NCBI GenBank assembly: GCA_964408805.1
Contig: CAYPAV010000011.1
Coordinates: forward strand, 1-64,000
DNA: 64,000 nucleotides
Source: CAYPAV01 sp964408805
GTDB taxonomy: Bacteria; Pseudomonadota; Alphaproteobacteria; UBA8366
Direction of reading: 5' to 3'
How positions within the stretch are numbered: position 1 is the first letter of the stretch; every line of letters starts with the position of its first letter. A model generated the notes under the pieces. It saw nothing but the letters and a program-made list of their open reading frames with translations. It did no database searches and had not been told where the DNA came from. Of this stretch, positions 20,268 to 29,154 are shown piece by piece. Position numbers and translations under genes: made by a program.

Positions 20268-21184
20268 GCGCGGCTACCCGTTCCGCCGGCAGCCAGGCCC
20301 GAATATTCGCGTTCGAGATCGGCGGTATTGCGGTTCAGCTTGCTGAAATCCTGCCCTTCGATGATCAACGCCGGCGGAACGAACACCCCCGCCTTCAACA
20401 CGCAGAAGCGGAACAACAGGCCGCCCAAAAGAATGGCGGCACCCGCGGCCGTAGCGGCGGCCTGAAGTGACACGACGACGATCAGGGGAAAAATCATGCC
20501 TAGGGCGATGACCCCGACCCAAAACGCCCAGCCGAGGGATGAGCCGTTAAGGAGACGGACCGATTCCCTTGCCGGCGCGTCTTCCGAACGGCCCATGAAC
20601 AGCAGATAAGCCAAGATCAGGATCAGGTTTACCACGACGAAAAAAGCCACCAACGTCATGATCTGCGGCAGCTCGATCTTCAGCAGGGGCGAGAACAATA
20701 AGACCAGCCCGCTTCCACCCAACAGCGTGTAGCCGAAGAAAAGCACCGGAAGAAGCGGCGTGTTCCAGAACGGCACGGCGCGATTGGCAGACAGAAAGAA
20801 TCCGGGATAGAGCGTTATCATCAAGGCGCAAAGCCCGGCGATCCATTCGAGACCGGTCGCCATGGCGCCGTCCGTGTTGATGAGCACGGAAAGCGTCCCT
20901 GTGAACAGGAACAGCGAGACGAAGAGGACGCCCCGGCTGAGCCACGAAGTCGACGGTCGGAATATCGTCCGCCAGACCCGCAGCGGATTGCCAAGCTCCG
21001 CCAGCAGGACAGTGCCGCCGAGCAGCACTGTCGCCAGTGCCAGCAAGCCGAAGTCACGCGGCAGGTCGAGCAAGAGATACAGCAAAAACAGACCGCTACC
21101 GGAGCCGCCCATGAACAGCCAGATCGCCAGCAGCCAGGACCATTCGCGCTGGCTGCTGAGCTCGGCATTGAATTTCTGCACCAT
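20264..21184 (-). CDS. NrfD/PsrC-like polysulfide-reductase-type membrane subunit
   Basis: Integral membrane quinone-interacting subunit, 306 aa, with about eight to nine hydrophobic segments beginning at WSWLLAIWLFMGGSGSGLFL. Arrangement next to a four-cluster ferredoxin and a molybdopterin oxidoreductase is the CISM (complex iron-sulfur molybdoenzyme) pattern. It presumably passes electrons between the quinone pool and the ferredoxin subunit. Gene is 21 bp downstream of the ferredoxin gene. Confidence 0.82.
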   Translation of the reverse strand: MVQKFNAELSSQREWSWLLAIWLFMGGSGSGLFLLYLLLDLPRDFGLLALATVLLGGTVLLAELGNPLRVWRTIFRPSTSWLSRGVLFVSLFLFTGTLSVLINTDGAMATGLEWIAGLCALMITLYPGFFLSANRAVPFWNTPLLPVLFFGYTLLGGSGLVLLFSPLLKIELPQIMTLVAFFVVVNLILILAYLLFMGRSEDAPARESVRLLNGSSLGWAFWVGVIALGMIFPLIVVVSLQAAATAAGAAILLGGLLFRFCVLKAGVFVPPALIIEGQDFSKLNRNTADLEREYSGLAAGGTGSRA

Positions 21185-21205
21185 GCTATTCCTCCACCCC
21201 TTGCC

Positions 21206-21844
21206 TCAGGTCAAATAGAAGACGCAGGGGTCGGCCCCCAGTTCGGCGCGCGGCTGGAAATTCGTCCGTTCGCGAACACTTGCCGAAATTTCACTACCGG
21301 GATCGTTCAGGTCGCCGAAGATCAGGGCCCTGGTCGGACAGGTCTCGACACAGGCCGGCTCGAGCCCATCGTCGATGCGATGCACACAGAGATTGCATTT
21401 CTGCGCCGTACCGGCCTGCCAATTTCGATAGCTCGCTTTCTCATACGGCGTCTTGTAGTCGCCGTAATATCCCTTGTCGTTTTCCGGGATGAAGCGGACC
21501 TGATACGGGCAGGCCACGACGCAGGAGTGACAACCGATGCACTTGTCCTGATCCACCAAAACCAAATTGTCGTTTTCGCGCTGGTAGCTGGCCCCGGTGG
21601 GGCAGACCGGAACACAGGGCGGTTCGGCGCAGTGGTTGCATCGCAACGGCATGAAGACCTTGTAGGCGAACGGGTAGGTGCCTTCTTCCTTTTCCAGCAC
21701 CCGCGTCCAGAAGATACCGGGCGGCGTGCCGTTCTCCGCCTTGCACGCCATGGTGCAGGCTTGGCAGCCGATGCATCGCTTCAGATCGACCGCCACCCCC
21801 CATTTGATGGCGCCGTTAACGGCCGCGCCGAGACTTCCATCCAT
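21206..21844 (-). CDS. 4Fe-4S dicluster ferredoxin subunit, DmsB/PhsB type
   Basis: Electron-transfer subunit with four 4Fe-4S cluster motifs, 212 aa: CIGCQACTMACK, CNHCAEPPCVPVCPTGA, CIGCHSCVVACPY and CNLCVHRID with CVETCPT. First gene of the six-gene minus-strand operon; GGGGGAG precedes its ATG at 21844. No signal peptide, consistent with a cytoplasm-facing complex. The operon contains a second, membrane-fused ferredoxin at its far end, so two electron-transfer routes may exist. Confidence 0.88.
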   Translation of the reverse strand: MDGSLGAAVNGAIKWGVAVDLKRCIGCQACTMACKAENGTPPGIFWTRVLEKEEGTYPFAYKVFMPLRCNHCAEPPCVPVCPTGASYQRENDNLVLVDQDKCIGCHSCVVACPYQVRFIPENDKGYYGDYKTPYEKASYRNWQAGTAQKCNLCVHRIDDGLEPACVETCPTRALIFGDLNDPGSEISASVRERTNFQPRAELGADPCVFYLT

Positions 21845-22168
21845 GATTCACCGCTCCCCCGCGAAAACCGACATCTCGAATACGGGTGAGGGCGGGGCGC
21901 ATGAATTTCCGGATCGGCGCGATCCGGCCTCTCCCTCACGCATCCTTCTCGATCAAGGGAACCGAGCGCATTCGATTTTAATAATCTTCATTGAACACCA
22001 ATTCTCGATCCCTCGAACTGATACAGATCAACTGTGTTCGCGCGTCTTCCCTGGGGTTCGGGGAAGAATCGCTATTGCCCGCACCGCGGATTGCGAGATA
22101 AATGGGCCGCGCACGAGGCGCCGGCCGAGTTGGGAGAAAACCCGGCACAATGGGGAGCGACGCGACGG
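21845..22168. other. divergent intergenic region between Mo operon and rfbD-like gene
   Basis: This 324-base gap separates two divergent genes. It contains an FNR-like palindrome at 22018-22031 and a locally AT-rich stretch at 21970-22020. I see no protein-coding frame with family similarity and no RNA gene. Confidence 0.6.
22018..22031. promoter_or_regulatory. FNR/FnrL-like binding site
   Basis: CTGATACAGATCAA differs by one base from the FNR consensus TTGAT-N4-ATCAA. It lies 174 bases upstream of the first gene of the molybdoenzyme operon and 138 bases upstream of the rfbD-like gene. Given that the operon encodes a likely respiratory molybdoenzyme, oxygen-responsive activation of the minus-strand genes is the more probable role. 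Confidence 0.5.
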
Positions 22169-23065
22169 ATGGGGAATATCCTGTTGACCGGCGGGACCGG
22201 ACAATTGGGCCACGCGCTACGTCCCGGCCTCGAAACATTGGGTGACGTGCTCGCGCCGCTCCGAGACGAATTCGATTTGGCGCGGCCGGAGAGGCTTGCC
22301 GAGACGCTCGAAATTCTCCGTCCGAAACTGATCGTCAATTGCGCCGCGTATAACGACGTCGAGGCGGCCGAGACCGAGCCGGATCTCGCCCACGCGATCA
22401 ATGGCGCCGCGCCGGCGGCGATCGGGCGATGGGCCGCCGGGAGTGGTGCCGACGTCCTTCATATTTCGACCGATTACGTGTTCGGCGACGGCGATTCGCG
22501 AGCGCGAACCGAATTGGACCGGCCAGCCCCGCTAAATGCTTACGGCCGGAGCAAGTTGGCCGGTGAACAGGGCTTGTTGGCCGCCGGTTGCCAAGCGCTC
22601 GTCGTTCGCACCTCATGGCTTTATTCGCCACATGGTCGGAATTTTCTTCTGACCATGCTCCGTCTCGGCCGCGAGCGCGAGGTGCTTTCCGTGGTCGACG
22701 ATCAGGTGGGCGCGCCGACCCCGGCCCGGTGGCTGGCCGAGACGCTATTGGCGATGATCCGACCGGGCGACCCCGATCCGCGCCTCGGATCCACCGGCCT
22801 CCTGCACGCGGCCTGCGCCGGAGAGGTATCGTGGCACGGATTCGCGCGCGCGATTTTCGACGAGGTCGAAATGCGGGATTGGCCGCTCGCGCTGCGCCGG
22901 TTGGACCCGATCGATGCCGCGACGCATGGCGGTCGCGCCCGACGGCCGGTTAATTCCCGGCTCGACACCTCGCGACTTTCGCAAACATTTGGAATCGTGC
23001 CGCCGCCGTGGCGGGCCGCCTTGATCGACACGCTGGCGCGTATGTCGCCGGGAACGGTGGATTAG
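22169..23065 (+). CDS. rfbD: dTDP-4-dehydrorhamnose reductase (RmlD substrate-binding family)
   Basis: NADPH-dependent reductase of nucleotide-sugar metabolism, 298 aa. Rossmann motif LLTGGTGQLG at residues 4-13, INCAAYNDVEAAE-type block, catalytic Ser/Thr and YxxxK in YGRSKLAGE, and the STDYVFGDG signature are present. The ATG at 22169 starts the Rossmann fold directly, whereas the longer open frame upstream has no homology. It stands alone without rfbA, rfbB or rfbC, so a different NDP-4-keto sugar is possible. Confidence 0.82.
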   Translation: MGNILLTGGTGQLGHALRPGLETLGDVLAPLRDEFDLARPERLAETLEILRPKLIVNCAAYNDVEAAETEPDLAHAINGAAPAAIGRWAAGSGADVLHISTDYVFGDGDSRARTELDRPAPLNAYGRSKLAGEQGLLAAGCQALVVRTSWLYSPHGRNFLLTMLRLGREREVLSVVDDQVGAPTPARWLAETLLAMIRPGDPDPRLGSTGLLHAACAGEVSWHGFARAIFDEVEMRDWPLALRRLDPIDAATHGGRARRPVNSRLDTSRLSQTFGIVPPPWRAALIDTLARMSPGTVD

Positions 23066-23077
23066 AGCATGTCACGG

Positions 23078-24559
23078 TCATTTGCGAATCCGGCCGAGAA
23101 GAAACGCCGGAATCATGGCGCACAGGAAGAAAAACACCAGAAGCAGAAACCCGTCCTGAAACCCGAACGTGCTGGCCTGGGCGTGGACGACCTCGCCCAG
23201 GAAGTGCAGCGCGCTCGGCAAGTGCAGGTCGCTCGAGAGGCCCGCTTCGACGAACACGCGGCCGACGTCCTGCAACAACTCCTGCGTCGTCGCATTGGCC
23301 GAGCTTTGCGTCGCGGTCAGGGCCTCGCCGTGAAACTGCGTCCGGAACTGTACAAACGCGACCCAGGCCGTGAGGCCCAAGGATCCGCCGAATTGGCGGC
23401 AGAAATTTATCGTGCCGCCGCCCGAACTCAATTTCTCCGGCGGCAGGGATTTGAGCGCGGTGTTCATAATGAACGGGTTGGTGAAGCTCATGCCGAAGCG
23501 GCTGATGATGAAATAGCTCATCACGGCCACGAACGGCGTGTTGACATCGGCGCCGCTCATCGGAGCGGTCCCGACGGCGAACAGCATCAGGCCGATCAAG
23601 ATTCCGATATGGGCCGGGATGTTGTCCGCGAGCTTGCCCGTCAGCGGCAGCGCCACGACGACCAGCAGCGCCGAGGGCAACATGAGAAGCGCCGCATCGA
23701 GCGGCGTCAGCCCCTGGATGAGTTGCACGAACACCGGAACGCCGTACCCGGTGCCGAAATTTCCGACGCCGAAGACGAATGCGATAAGGGCCGTCATCGC
23801 GAACTGCTTGTGCTGGAACAATGACAAATCGATCAATGTCGGGCGATCGCGCAATTGCGACATAATTAAGAGAATTCCGCACAGAATGCCGATGGCGAAA
23901 AGCGCCAGAATATACGTCGATGTCCAGCCTTCGCGATTACCGTCGGTCAGGCCGGTGATCAAGCAATAGACGCTGACGATCAGCAGGACATAGCCGGTCC
24001 AGTCGAACGGCCCGCTGTCCTGGCTTCGGACCGACGGCATGAAGATCCATCCCAGCAGCGCCGCCGCGCCGATGACCGGCAGGGGTGCCCAAAATATGTA
24101 GCGCCAATGCAGCAGATCGATCGCGATGCCGCCGAAGATCGGACCGACCGCCACGGCCAGGAATACGCCCATGGAATATATCGCCATGGCGTAGCCGCGC
24201 CGTTCCGCGGGGAATACCTGGAAGGCAACCACCATCACCAACGGCTGGATAACGCCCGCCGAGACTCCCTGCAGGACCCGCCCGAAGACGATCAAATCGA
24301 AATCCTGACCGAGGCCGCCGATTACGCTGCCGACGAAGAAAACCAGCGCCATCAGCAGAAACCCGCCACGCTGCCCGAAGGCGGAGACCAGCCAGGCGTT
24401 CAACAGCTGACTGGTCACCATGGCAATATTGAACGCCGACGTCATCAACTGCGCCTGATCGAGACCAATGCCGAACGACCCCATGACATCGGGCACGGCG
24501 ACATTCACGATGGTGCCGGAGACGACCATCGTGAACGATGCAGACATGCCCGCGATCAT
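23078..24559 (-). CDS. MFS transporter, DHA2 (EmrB/QacA) family
   Basis: Proton-driven multidrug exporter type, 493 aa from ATG 24559, with about 14 membrane segments and the family motif GRVLQGVSAGVIQPLVM. The start is uncertain: the frame stays open upstream and encodes ESIDDLFARYGESYR, an N-terminal sequence usual in such exporters, back to a TAA, but no ATG, GTG or TTG lies there. An ATA at 24628-24626 with AAGG upstream would give the expected N terminus, as though an ATG had mutated. Convergent with the rfbD-like gene. Confidence 0.85.
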   Translation of the reverse strand: MIAGMSASFTMVVSGTIVNVAVPDVMGSFGIGLDQAQLMTSAFNIAMVTSQLLNAWLVSAFGQRGGFLLMALVFFVGSVIGGLGQDFDLIVFGRVLQGVSAGVIQPLVMVVAFQVFPAERRGYAMAIYSMGVFLAVAVGPIFGGIAIDLLHWRYIFWAPLPVIGAAALLGWIFMPSVRSQDSGPFDWTGYVLLIVSVYCLITGLTDGNREGWTSTYILALFAIGILCGILLIMSQLRDRPTLIDLSLFQHKQFAMTALIAFVFGVGNFGTGYGVPVFVQLIQGLTPLDAALLMLPSALLVVVALPLTGKLADNIPAHIGILIGLMLFAVGTAPMSGADVNTPFVAVMSYFIISRFGMSFTNPFIMNTALKSLPPEKLSSGGGTINFCRQFGGSLGLTAWVAFVQFRTQFHGEALTATQSSANATTQELLQDVGRVFVEAGLSSDLHLPSALHFLGEVVHAQASTFGFQDGFLLLVFFFLCAMIPAFLLGRIRK

Positions 24560-24796
24560 GACGAATATTCTGTAGGATTCGCCGTAACGCGCGAAAAGGT
24601 CGTCGATCGATTCCGTCGTCGTTGCTATGGGAAGAGCCTTGGTGAGTTATGCGTGATGGAACTTATCCGCGCGCCCAACCGTAGAGCAAGGGCGGCCAGC
24701 CGATTCGGGGTGCGCCTTTCAAATCGGCGGATTGTCAGGCGGCCCGTCTTGGGGCACGATCGCCGCCGTTTGCGGGAATTCGAATGGGAACATCAA

Positions 24797-25906
24797 TTGA
24801 AAGCACTTGTGATCGGCGGGACGGGACCGACCGGACCCTATCTGGTTAACGGATTGATCGAGCAGGGATACGAGACGGCGATCCTGCATCGCGGAACCCA
24901 TGACAGCGACGAAATTCCGGGATCGGTGGAGCGGATCATCGGCGATCCGCACTTCCGCGAAACCCTGCGCGAGGCATTGCGGGGCCGGACCTTCGACCTG
25001 ATCATCGCGACCTACGGGCGAATCCGCTATATCGCGGAGATCGTCGGCGATCATACCGATCGGCTGATCACCGTCGGCGGCGCCCCTTGCTATCGCGGAG
25101 TCTTGCAGCCCGAAGCGCTGTTCCCGGCCGGCTTGCAAATACCGTTGCCCGAAGAAGCACCCAAAGTGGCGAGCGAAGAGGAGTTCCGCTTCGGGTACCT
25201 CGTTCGGATCTCCGAGGAGGCGGTGATGCAAGCTCATGCGGAAGGCCGCTTCAGCGCGACCCATTTCCGCTACCCCGTGGTCTACGGGCCGCGCCAATTG
25301 ACACCCTCGATATGGGCGATCATGCGCCGGTTCATCGACAAGCGGCCCCATATCGTGCTGCCGGACGGCGGCCTGACCCTGGTCACCCGCGGCTACGCCG
25401 AGAATGTCGCCCATGCGGTCCTGCTCGCGGCGAAGCAGCCGGACAACGCCGGCGGACAAATCTACAACTGCGGCGACGAGCAGCAGCTCACCATGGCGCA
25501 ATGGGTCGAGGTGGTCGGCGAGGCGATGGGCGGCGCCGTCGAAGTGATCGGCGTGCCCGACGAATACGCCTACCCGTCACGCAGCCTGATGATGTTCAAT
25601 GGGCCGTCGAACCATCAGATTTTCGACCTCTACAAGATAAGATCGGAACTCGGTTACCGCGACCGCGTGCCGGCACTGGAGGCGATGGCGCGCACGGTGG
25701 ACTGGTACCGGGACAATCCGCCCGATGAAAACGCGGAGTTTATCGCCGATATCACCAAGCATTACCGCACCGAGGACGCGATCGCGGAGGTCTACCGCGA
25801 GGCCTGCGACCGGCTGGGCGAGATCGAACATGTGGAACGGGATTTTCACCACCCCTATCCGCATCCCAAGAAACCCGGATTGGAGCGCGATCACCGCGCG
25901 CGCTGA
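24797..25906 (+). CDS. NAD-dependent epimerase/dehydratase family protein
   Basis: Extended short-chain dehydrogenase, about 369 aa from a TTG start at 24797. The Rossmann motif LVIGGTGPTGPYL begins five residues after that TTG and GGGAA lies eight bases upstream; no ATG is closer. Further blocks are RYPVVYGPRQLTPS, GYAENVAHAVLLA and GQIYNCGDEQQLT, as in isoflavone-reductase or UDP-sugar epimerase-like proteins. Ends in a His/Pro-rich tail. Substrate not deducible. Confidence 0.8.
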   Translation: MKALVIGGTGPTGPYLVNGLIEQGYETAILHRGTHDSDEIPGSVERIIGDPHFRETLREALRGRTFDLIIATYGRIRYIAEIVGDHTDRLITVGGAPCYRGVLQPEALFPAGLQIPLPEEAPKVASEEEFRFGYLVRISEEAVMQAHAEGRFSATHFRYPVVYGPRQLTPSIWAIMRRFIDKRPHIVLPDGGLTLVTRGYAENVAHAVLLAAKQPDNAGGQIYNCGDEQQLTMAQWVEVVGEAMGGAVEVIGVPDEYAYPSRSLMMFNGPSNHQIFDLYKIRSELGYRDRVPALEAMARTVDWYRDNPPDENAEFIADITKHYRTEDAIAEVYREACDRLGEIEHVERDFHHPYPHPKKPGLERDHRAR

Positions 25907-25933
25907 CGCCGGCGCGGCGTCCTTCCGCTATCC

Positions 25934-26707
25934 TCAACCTTTCGATCCGGGTTTCGACTGAAATTGATCGCGGGCCTGGATCGCCTCATCGGTGTCGCGG
26001 ACGAGGATCGATAGATCCGCGTCCATAAAAGACGAGGCGTGCAGATTGGCGTTGGCGGCGGCATTGATCGCCTGCTTGCTCATGGTCATGATGACCGGCG
26101 GCATCGCGCAAGCGGCGCGCGCCAGCTCCAGCGCCTTGTCGACCGCGCCGCCCGCCGGCGCGATTTCCTCGACAAGGCCCCAATCGAGCGCCTGGGCAGC
26201 ACCCATCTTCTCGCACAGCATGACAATGCGCTTGGCTCGGGCCGGACCGACGAGGGCGACAAGCCGCGGGATCGCCTGCCATTGCAGGGTCAAACCGATC
26301 TTGACCTCCGGAACGTACAGGTAGGCGTCTTCCGCCATCACCCGCCAATCGCAGGAAATGGCGATCGCGCACCCCGCACCCACCGCCGGACCCTCGATGG
26401 CGGCGATGGTGGTCTGCGGCATTTCCTCCCAGGCCCGGCACAGATGACGCCCCAGATGGCTGCGTTCGCGCTGTTCGGCGAAGGTCATCGGCGGCCGCTT
26501 CTCCTTCAAGTCGGCGCCGGCGGAAAACGCCCGTGTCGAGCCGGTCAGGATGACCGCGTGAGTGTCGTGCTCGCGGTGGAATCGACGCCCGACGTCGGTT
26601 AGTTCTTCCGTCAGTTCGCGGTTGAAGGCATTCAGGTTCCTCTCGCGCTTCAGGCGCACGATGGCGATGTCGTCCGCCCGGTCGATTTCCACGGTGTTCC
26701 ACGTCAT
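25934..26707 (-). CDS. enoyl-CoA hydratase/isomerase (crotonase) family protein
   Basis: Crotonase-fold enzyme, 257 aa. AAGGAG precedes the ATG at 26707. The oxyanion-hole regions AFSAGADLKE and EGPAVGAGCAIAISCD are present. The first catalytic glutamate of typical enoyl-CoA hydratase (GGGCEL) is replaced (GAGCAI), while VPEVKIG keeps the second, so it may catalyse a different crotonase reaction than hydration. Same strand as the methyltransferase and truncated CoA-transferase upstream. Confidence 0.85.
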   Translation of the reverse strand: MTWNTVEIDRADDIAIVRLKRERNLNAFNRELTEELTDVGRRFHREHDTHAVILTGSTRAFSAGADLKEKRPPMTFAEQRERSHLGRHLCRAWEEMPQTTIAAIEGPAVGAGCAIAISCDWRVMAEDAYLYVPEVKIGLTLQWQAIPRLVALVGPARAKRIVMLCEKMGAAQALDWGLVEEIAPAGGAVDKALELARAACAMPPVIMTMSKQAINAAANANLHASSFMDADLSILVRDTDEAIQARDQFQSKPGSKG

Positions 26708-26775
26708 GATTTTTCTCCTTGAGTATTGGCGCCGGGGCGTTCGTTTCGGAAGACGCCGGGCGCCCCGCCAAACCG

Positions 26776-27813
26776 TCAGCCGGGCTTGCGGGCGGTGATC
26801 AATCCGAGTTGATGAGGTGTGAACCAGCGCGATTCGGCACCGACATAGCCGGCCTCGGCGAGGAATTCGCACCATTCGGCGCCGGTGTTGACGCGTCCGA
26901 GATAGCGGCCCCGACGCACCCCGAACAGATTGACGAAAGCGGGATCGAGCGGGCCGGTCTTATCGTCCTCCAGCATATAATCGACGATCAGCATTTCACC
27001 ACCCGGCTTGAGCGCCTCCCGGGTCCGCCGCAGCACCGCGATGATCTCATCCGGCATATAGCCTTGCAGCGGCGTGATGTAGGATGCGAGATCGTAGCCC
27101 TCGGGAAACGGCGTCTCCAGGAAGTTGCCTTCGGTCGTGTCGATGCGCGCCTCCAGCCCATGCTTGGCCACGAATTCGCGCGTGATGACGAGTACGTTGG
27201 GCTGATCCATCACCGTCACCCGAAGTTCCGGATTGCGTTCGCAAGCGGCAATGGCATAGCAGCCCGAGCCGCCGCCGATGTCGAGCCAGCGGCCGAAGCG
27301 GGAATAGTCGTATTCCTTGGCCAGCTTGTGGCCGAGCCCGAGCGACGCCTCATAGCCGGCAACGGTGAAGCGCCGCGCCTCCTCGGGATCCTGCATGACG
27401 GCGAGGTAGCTCCGCTCGTCACCCCCGTCGCCCTCGGCGACGGCCGTAAGATTGTCGGCGATGTCCTCCCAGGCGGCATAGTCGCGCCGCGCGATATAGA
27501 CCAGATAGTCGCCGAAATAGGTGCGGCTGCCCTTTACCAAATAGCGCTCGACGTCGCTCATATTGACGTGCCGGCCGTCGATCTCGCGCACCAGCTCCAT
27601 CGACTTGCAGGCGGTCAGCAGCCGATCGGCCTTCTCGGCCTCGATCCCGATCGCCACGCCAAGCTCTTCCGCCGTTCCGGCACCCTCGGCGAGGTGGGTG
27701 AAGAGGTCGAGTTCGATCGCCGCCACCATCGCCCCGGTCTTCTTGAACGCGAGCCCGATATCGGTCATGCGCTCCGTCTTCATCTCGGTGGTGAAATCGT
27801 CCATCACGGTCAT
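26776..27813 (-). CDS. SAM-dependent methyltransferase, O-methyltransferase-like
   Basis: About 345 aa. Residues 15-105 form a helical dimerisation domain with winged-helix character, and residues 170-330 a Rossmann methyltransferase domain with motif I WLDIGGGSGCYAI, acidic residue VTVMDQPNVL and LKPGGEMLIVDYML. This is the layout of the acetylserotonin/hydroxyneurosporene-type O-methyltransferases. Start at 27813 (MTVMDDF); 27804 is an alternative. The acceptor is unknown. Confidence 0.82.
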   Translation of the reverse strand: MTVMDDFTTEMKTERMTDIGLAFKKTGAMVAAIELDLFTHLAEGAGTAEELGVAIGIEAEKADRLLTACKSMELVREIDGRHVNMSDVERYLVKGSRTYFGDYLVYIARRDYAAWEDIADNLTAVAEGDGGDERSYLAVMQDPEEARRFTVAGYEASLGLGHKLAKEYDYSRFGRWLDIGGGSGCYAIAACERNPELRVTVMDQPNVLVITREFVAKHGLEARIDTTEGNFLETPFPEGYDLASYITPLQGYMPDEIIAVLRRTREALKPGGEMLIVDYMLEDDKTGPLDPAFVNLFGVRRGRYLGRVNTGAEWCEFLAEAGYVGAESRWFTPHQLGLITARKPG

Positions 27814-27979
27814 TTTGGGCCTCGGCTTTCTGTTTGCTGTATTGTTATCCCTGTACGTCCCTGATTTTGACCGCCTCGTCGAACAGGACTGATATGAGGC
27901 GCCTCCTTGTTGTTTCCAGCTGCGTTGGCCGTCGAACTTAGCCGCCGCGGCAGGCGAAGAGAGGCGCCCGTCGCATCGT

Positions 27980-28741
27980 CTACGGGCCGCGAAGGGCCGT
28001 GATCGCCTCCATATCGTAACCGAGCTCGGCGAGGACGACATCGGTGTCGCGGCCGATCGAGGGCGCCGGGGCGAGCTCGGGCGATTCGGGCCTGAAGAAC
28101 CCGTTCATCTGGCGAAGCGTCCCCGCCAGAGGATGTTGGGATTCCGAGATCATACCGCGCGCCAGGAGCTGGGGATCGTCGAAGGCCTCGGCCGGCGAGC
28201 GGACCAGAGAAACCTCGATATCGAGCGCGCCAAGCGCCTCGACCCATTCGTCGGCGGGTTTGGTTGCGATCGCGGCGCGGAGGAACGCGGCCGCCTCGGC
28301 GTCGCCCGGGACAAGGCCGCGTTCGGCGAGATCGGCGCGTCCCAAATGCTGGAACAGGGCCCCGCAGGAGGCCGGGCGCGCGGCCCCGATCGCGACATGC
28401 CGCCCATCCGCCGCCTGGTAGACGTCGTATGCCGGACGCGGGGCGGGCGCATCGAAGTCGCCGCGACGTGTTCCATGGGAGACCGCCAGCAGCGAGAAGG
28501 CGGCCTCCAGCATCGAGAGGTCGATCCGGGTCCCGGTCCCTTCAACGGCCGCCTTGCGAAGCGCCGCCGTGATCGCGAAGGCGGCCGCCAGATCGGCCTC
28601 GATACCCGCCTCGATCACCGAACTGGGAAGACACGCGATCGCCTGGCACCGGGATATCGCGAGAAACGCATTCGGTGAATGATCATGTAGCGGGCGGCGG
28701 GCGGCCGGGTTGGTTAACCCTGATACCAGGCGACACTGCAA
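27980..28741 (-). pseudogene. N-terminally truncated CaiB/BaiF (class III) CoA-transferase
   Basis: From about codon 40 to the end this 253-residue frame matches the C-terminal half of class III CoA-transferases (GTRIDLSMLEAAFSLL, PAYDVYQAADGRHVAIGA, IGRDTDVVLAELGYD). The N-terminal half, including the catalytic Asp and CoA-binding domain found in the intact homologue at 62293-63501, is missing and the first 40 codons are unrelated. The break near 28620-28660 abuts an AT-rich gap and recombinase debris, so the gene was probably disrupted by recombination. Confidence 0.8.
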
Positions 28742-29154
28742 GACATCATGGACGGATTTTAATCACTGCTGAATATTCATAAAGAACCGGCCGTTGCGAT
28801 ATCATTCGGATATCACATTGATTTAACAGCTATAAGCTCACTACCGACGGCACGAATAGACTCTGATAATCTTCGCCTGAAAATTCGGGATGATTAATGA
28901 GAATTTTTCCGGACATATAGTGAACATTCTAGCAACGACTCGGAGCCAAAATATTTGAACAAACAGGGTATAATTTGTGAACAAAATGTGGATTGTAGAT
29001 CCAACATATTATTTATGTATTTATTTTCAAAATGTTAAAGGAAATTGCTATAAGACAGCAAATTGCGACTCGGGCGCCGCGGCCAAAAGTCTCCTAATTG
29101 CCGTTTCGAGAGCCTACTAAGCGGTCTTTCCTGTAATTATTGAGGTCGCGAAAT
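28742..29154. other. AT-rich gap without recognisable genes
   Basis: This 413-base stretch is far richer in A and T than its surroundings and holds no long open frame. It contains two copies of a TGAACAAA-containing word about 18 bases apart (around 28957 and 28977) with TATAAT between them, and a short palindrome with two GATATC-like arms near 28800. It looks like foreign or decayed DNA between two truncated genes. Confidence 0.6.
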
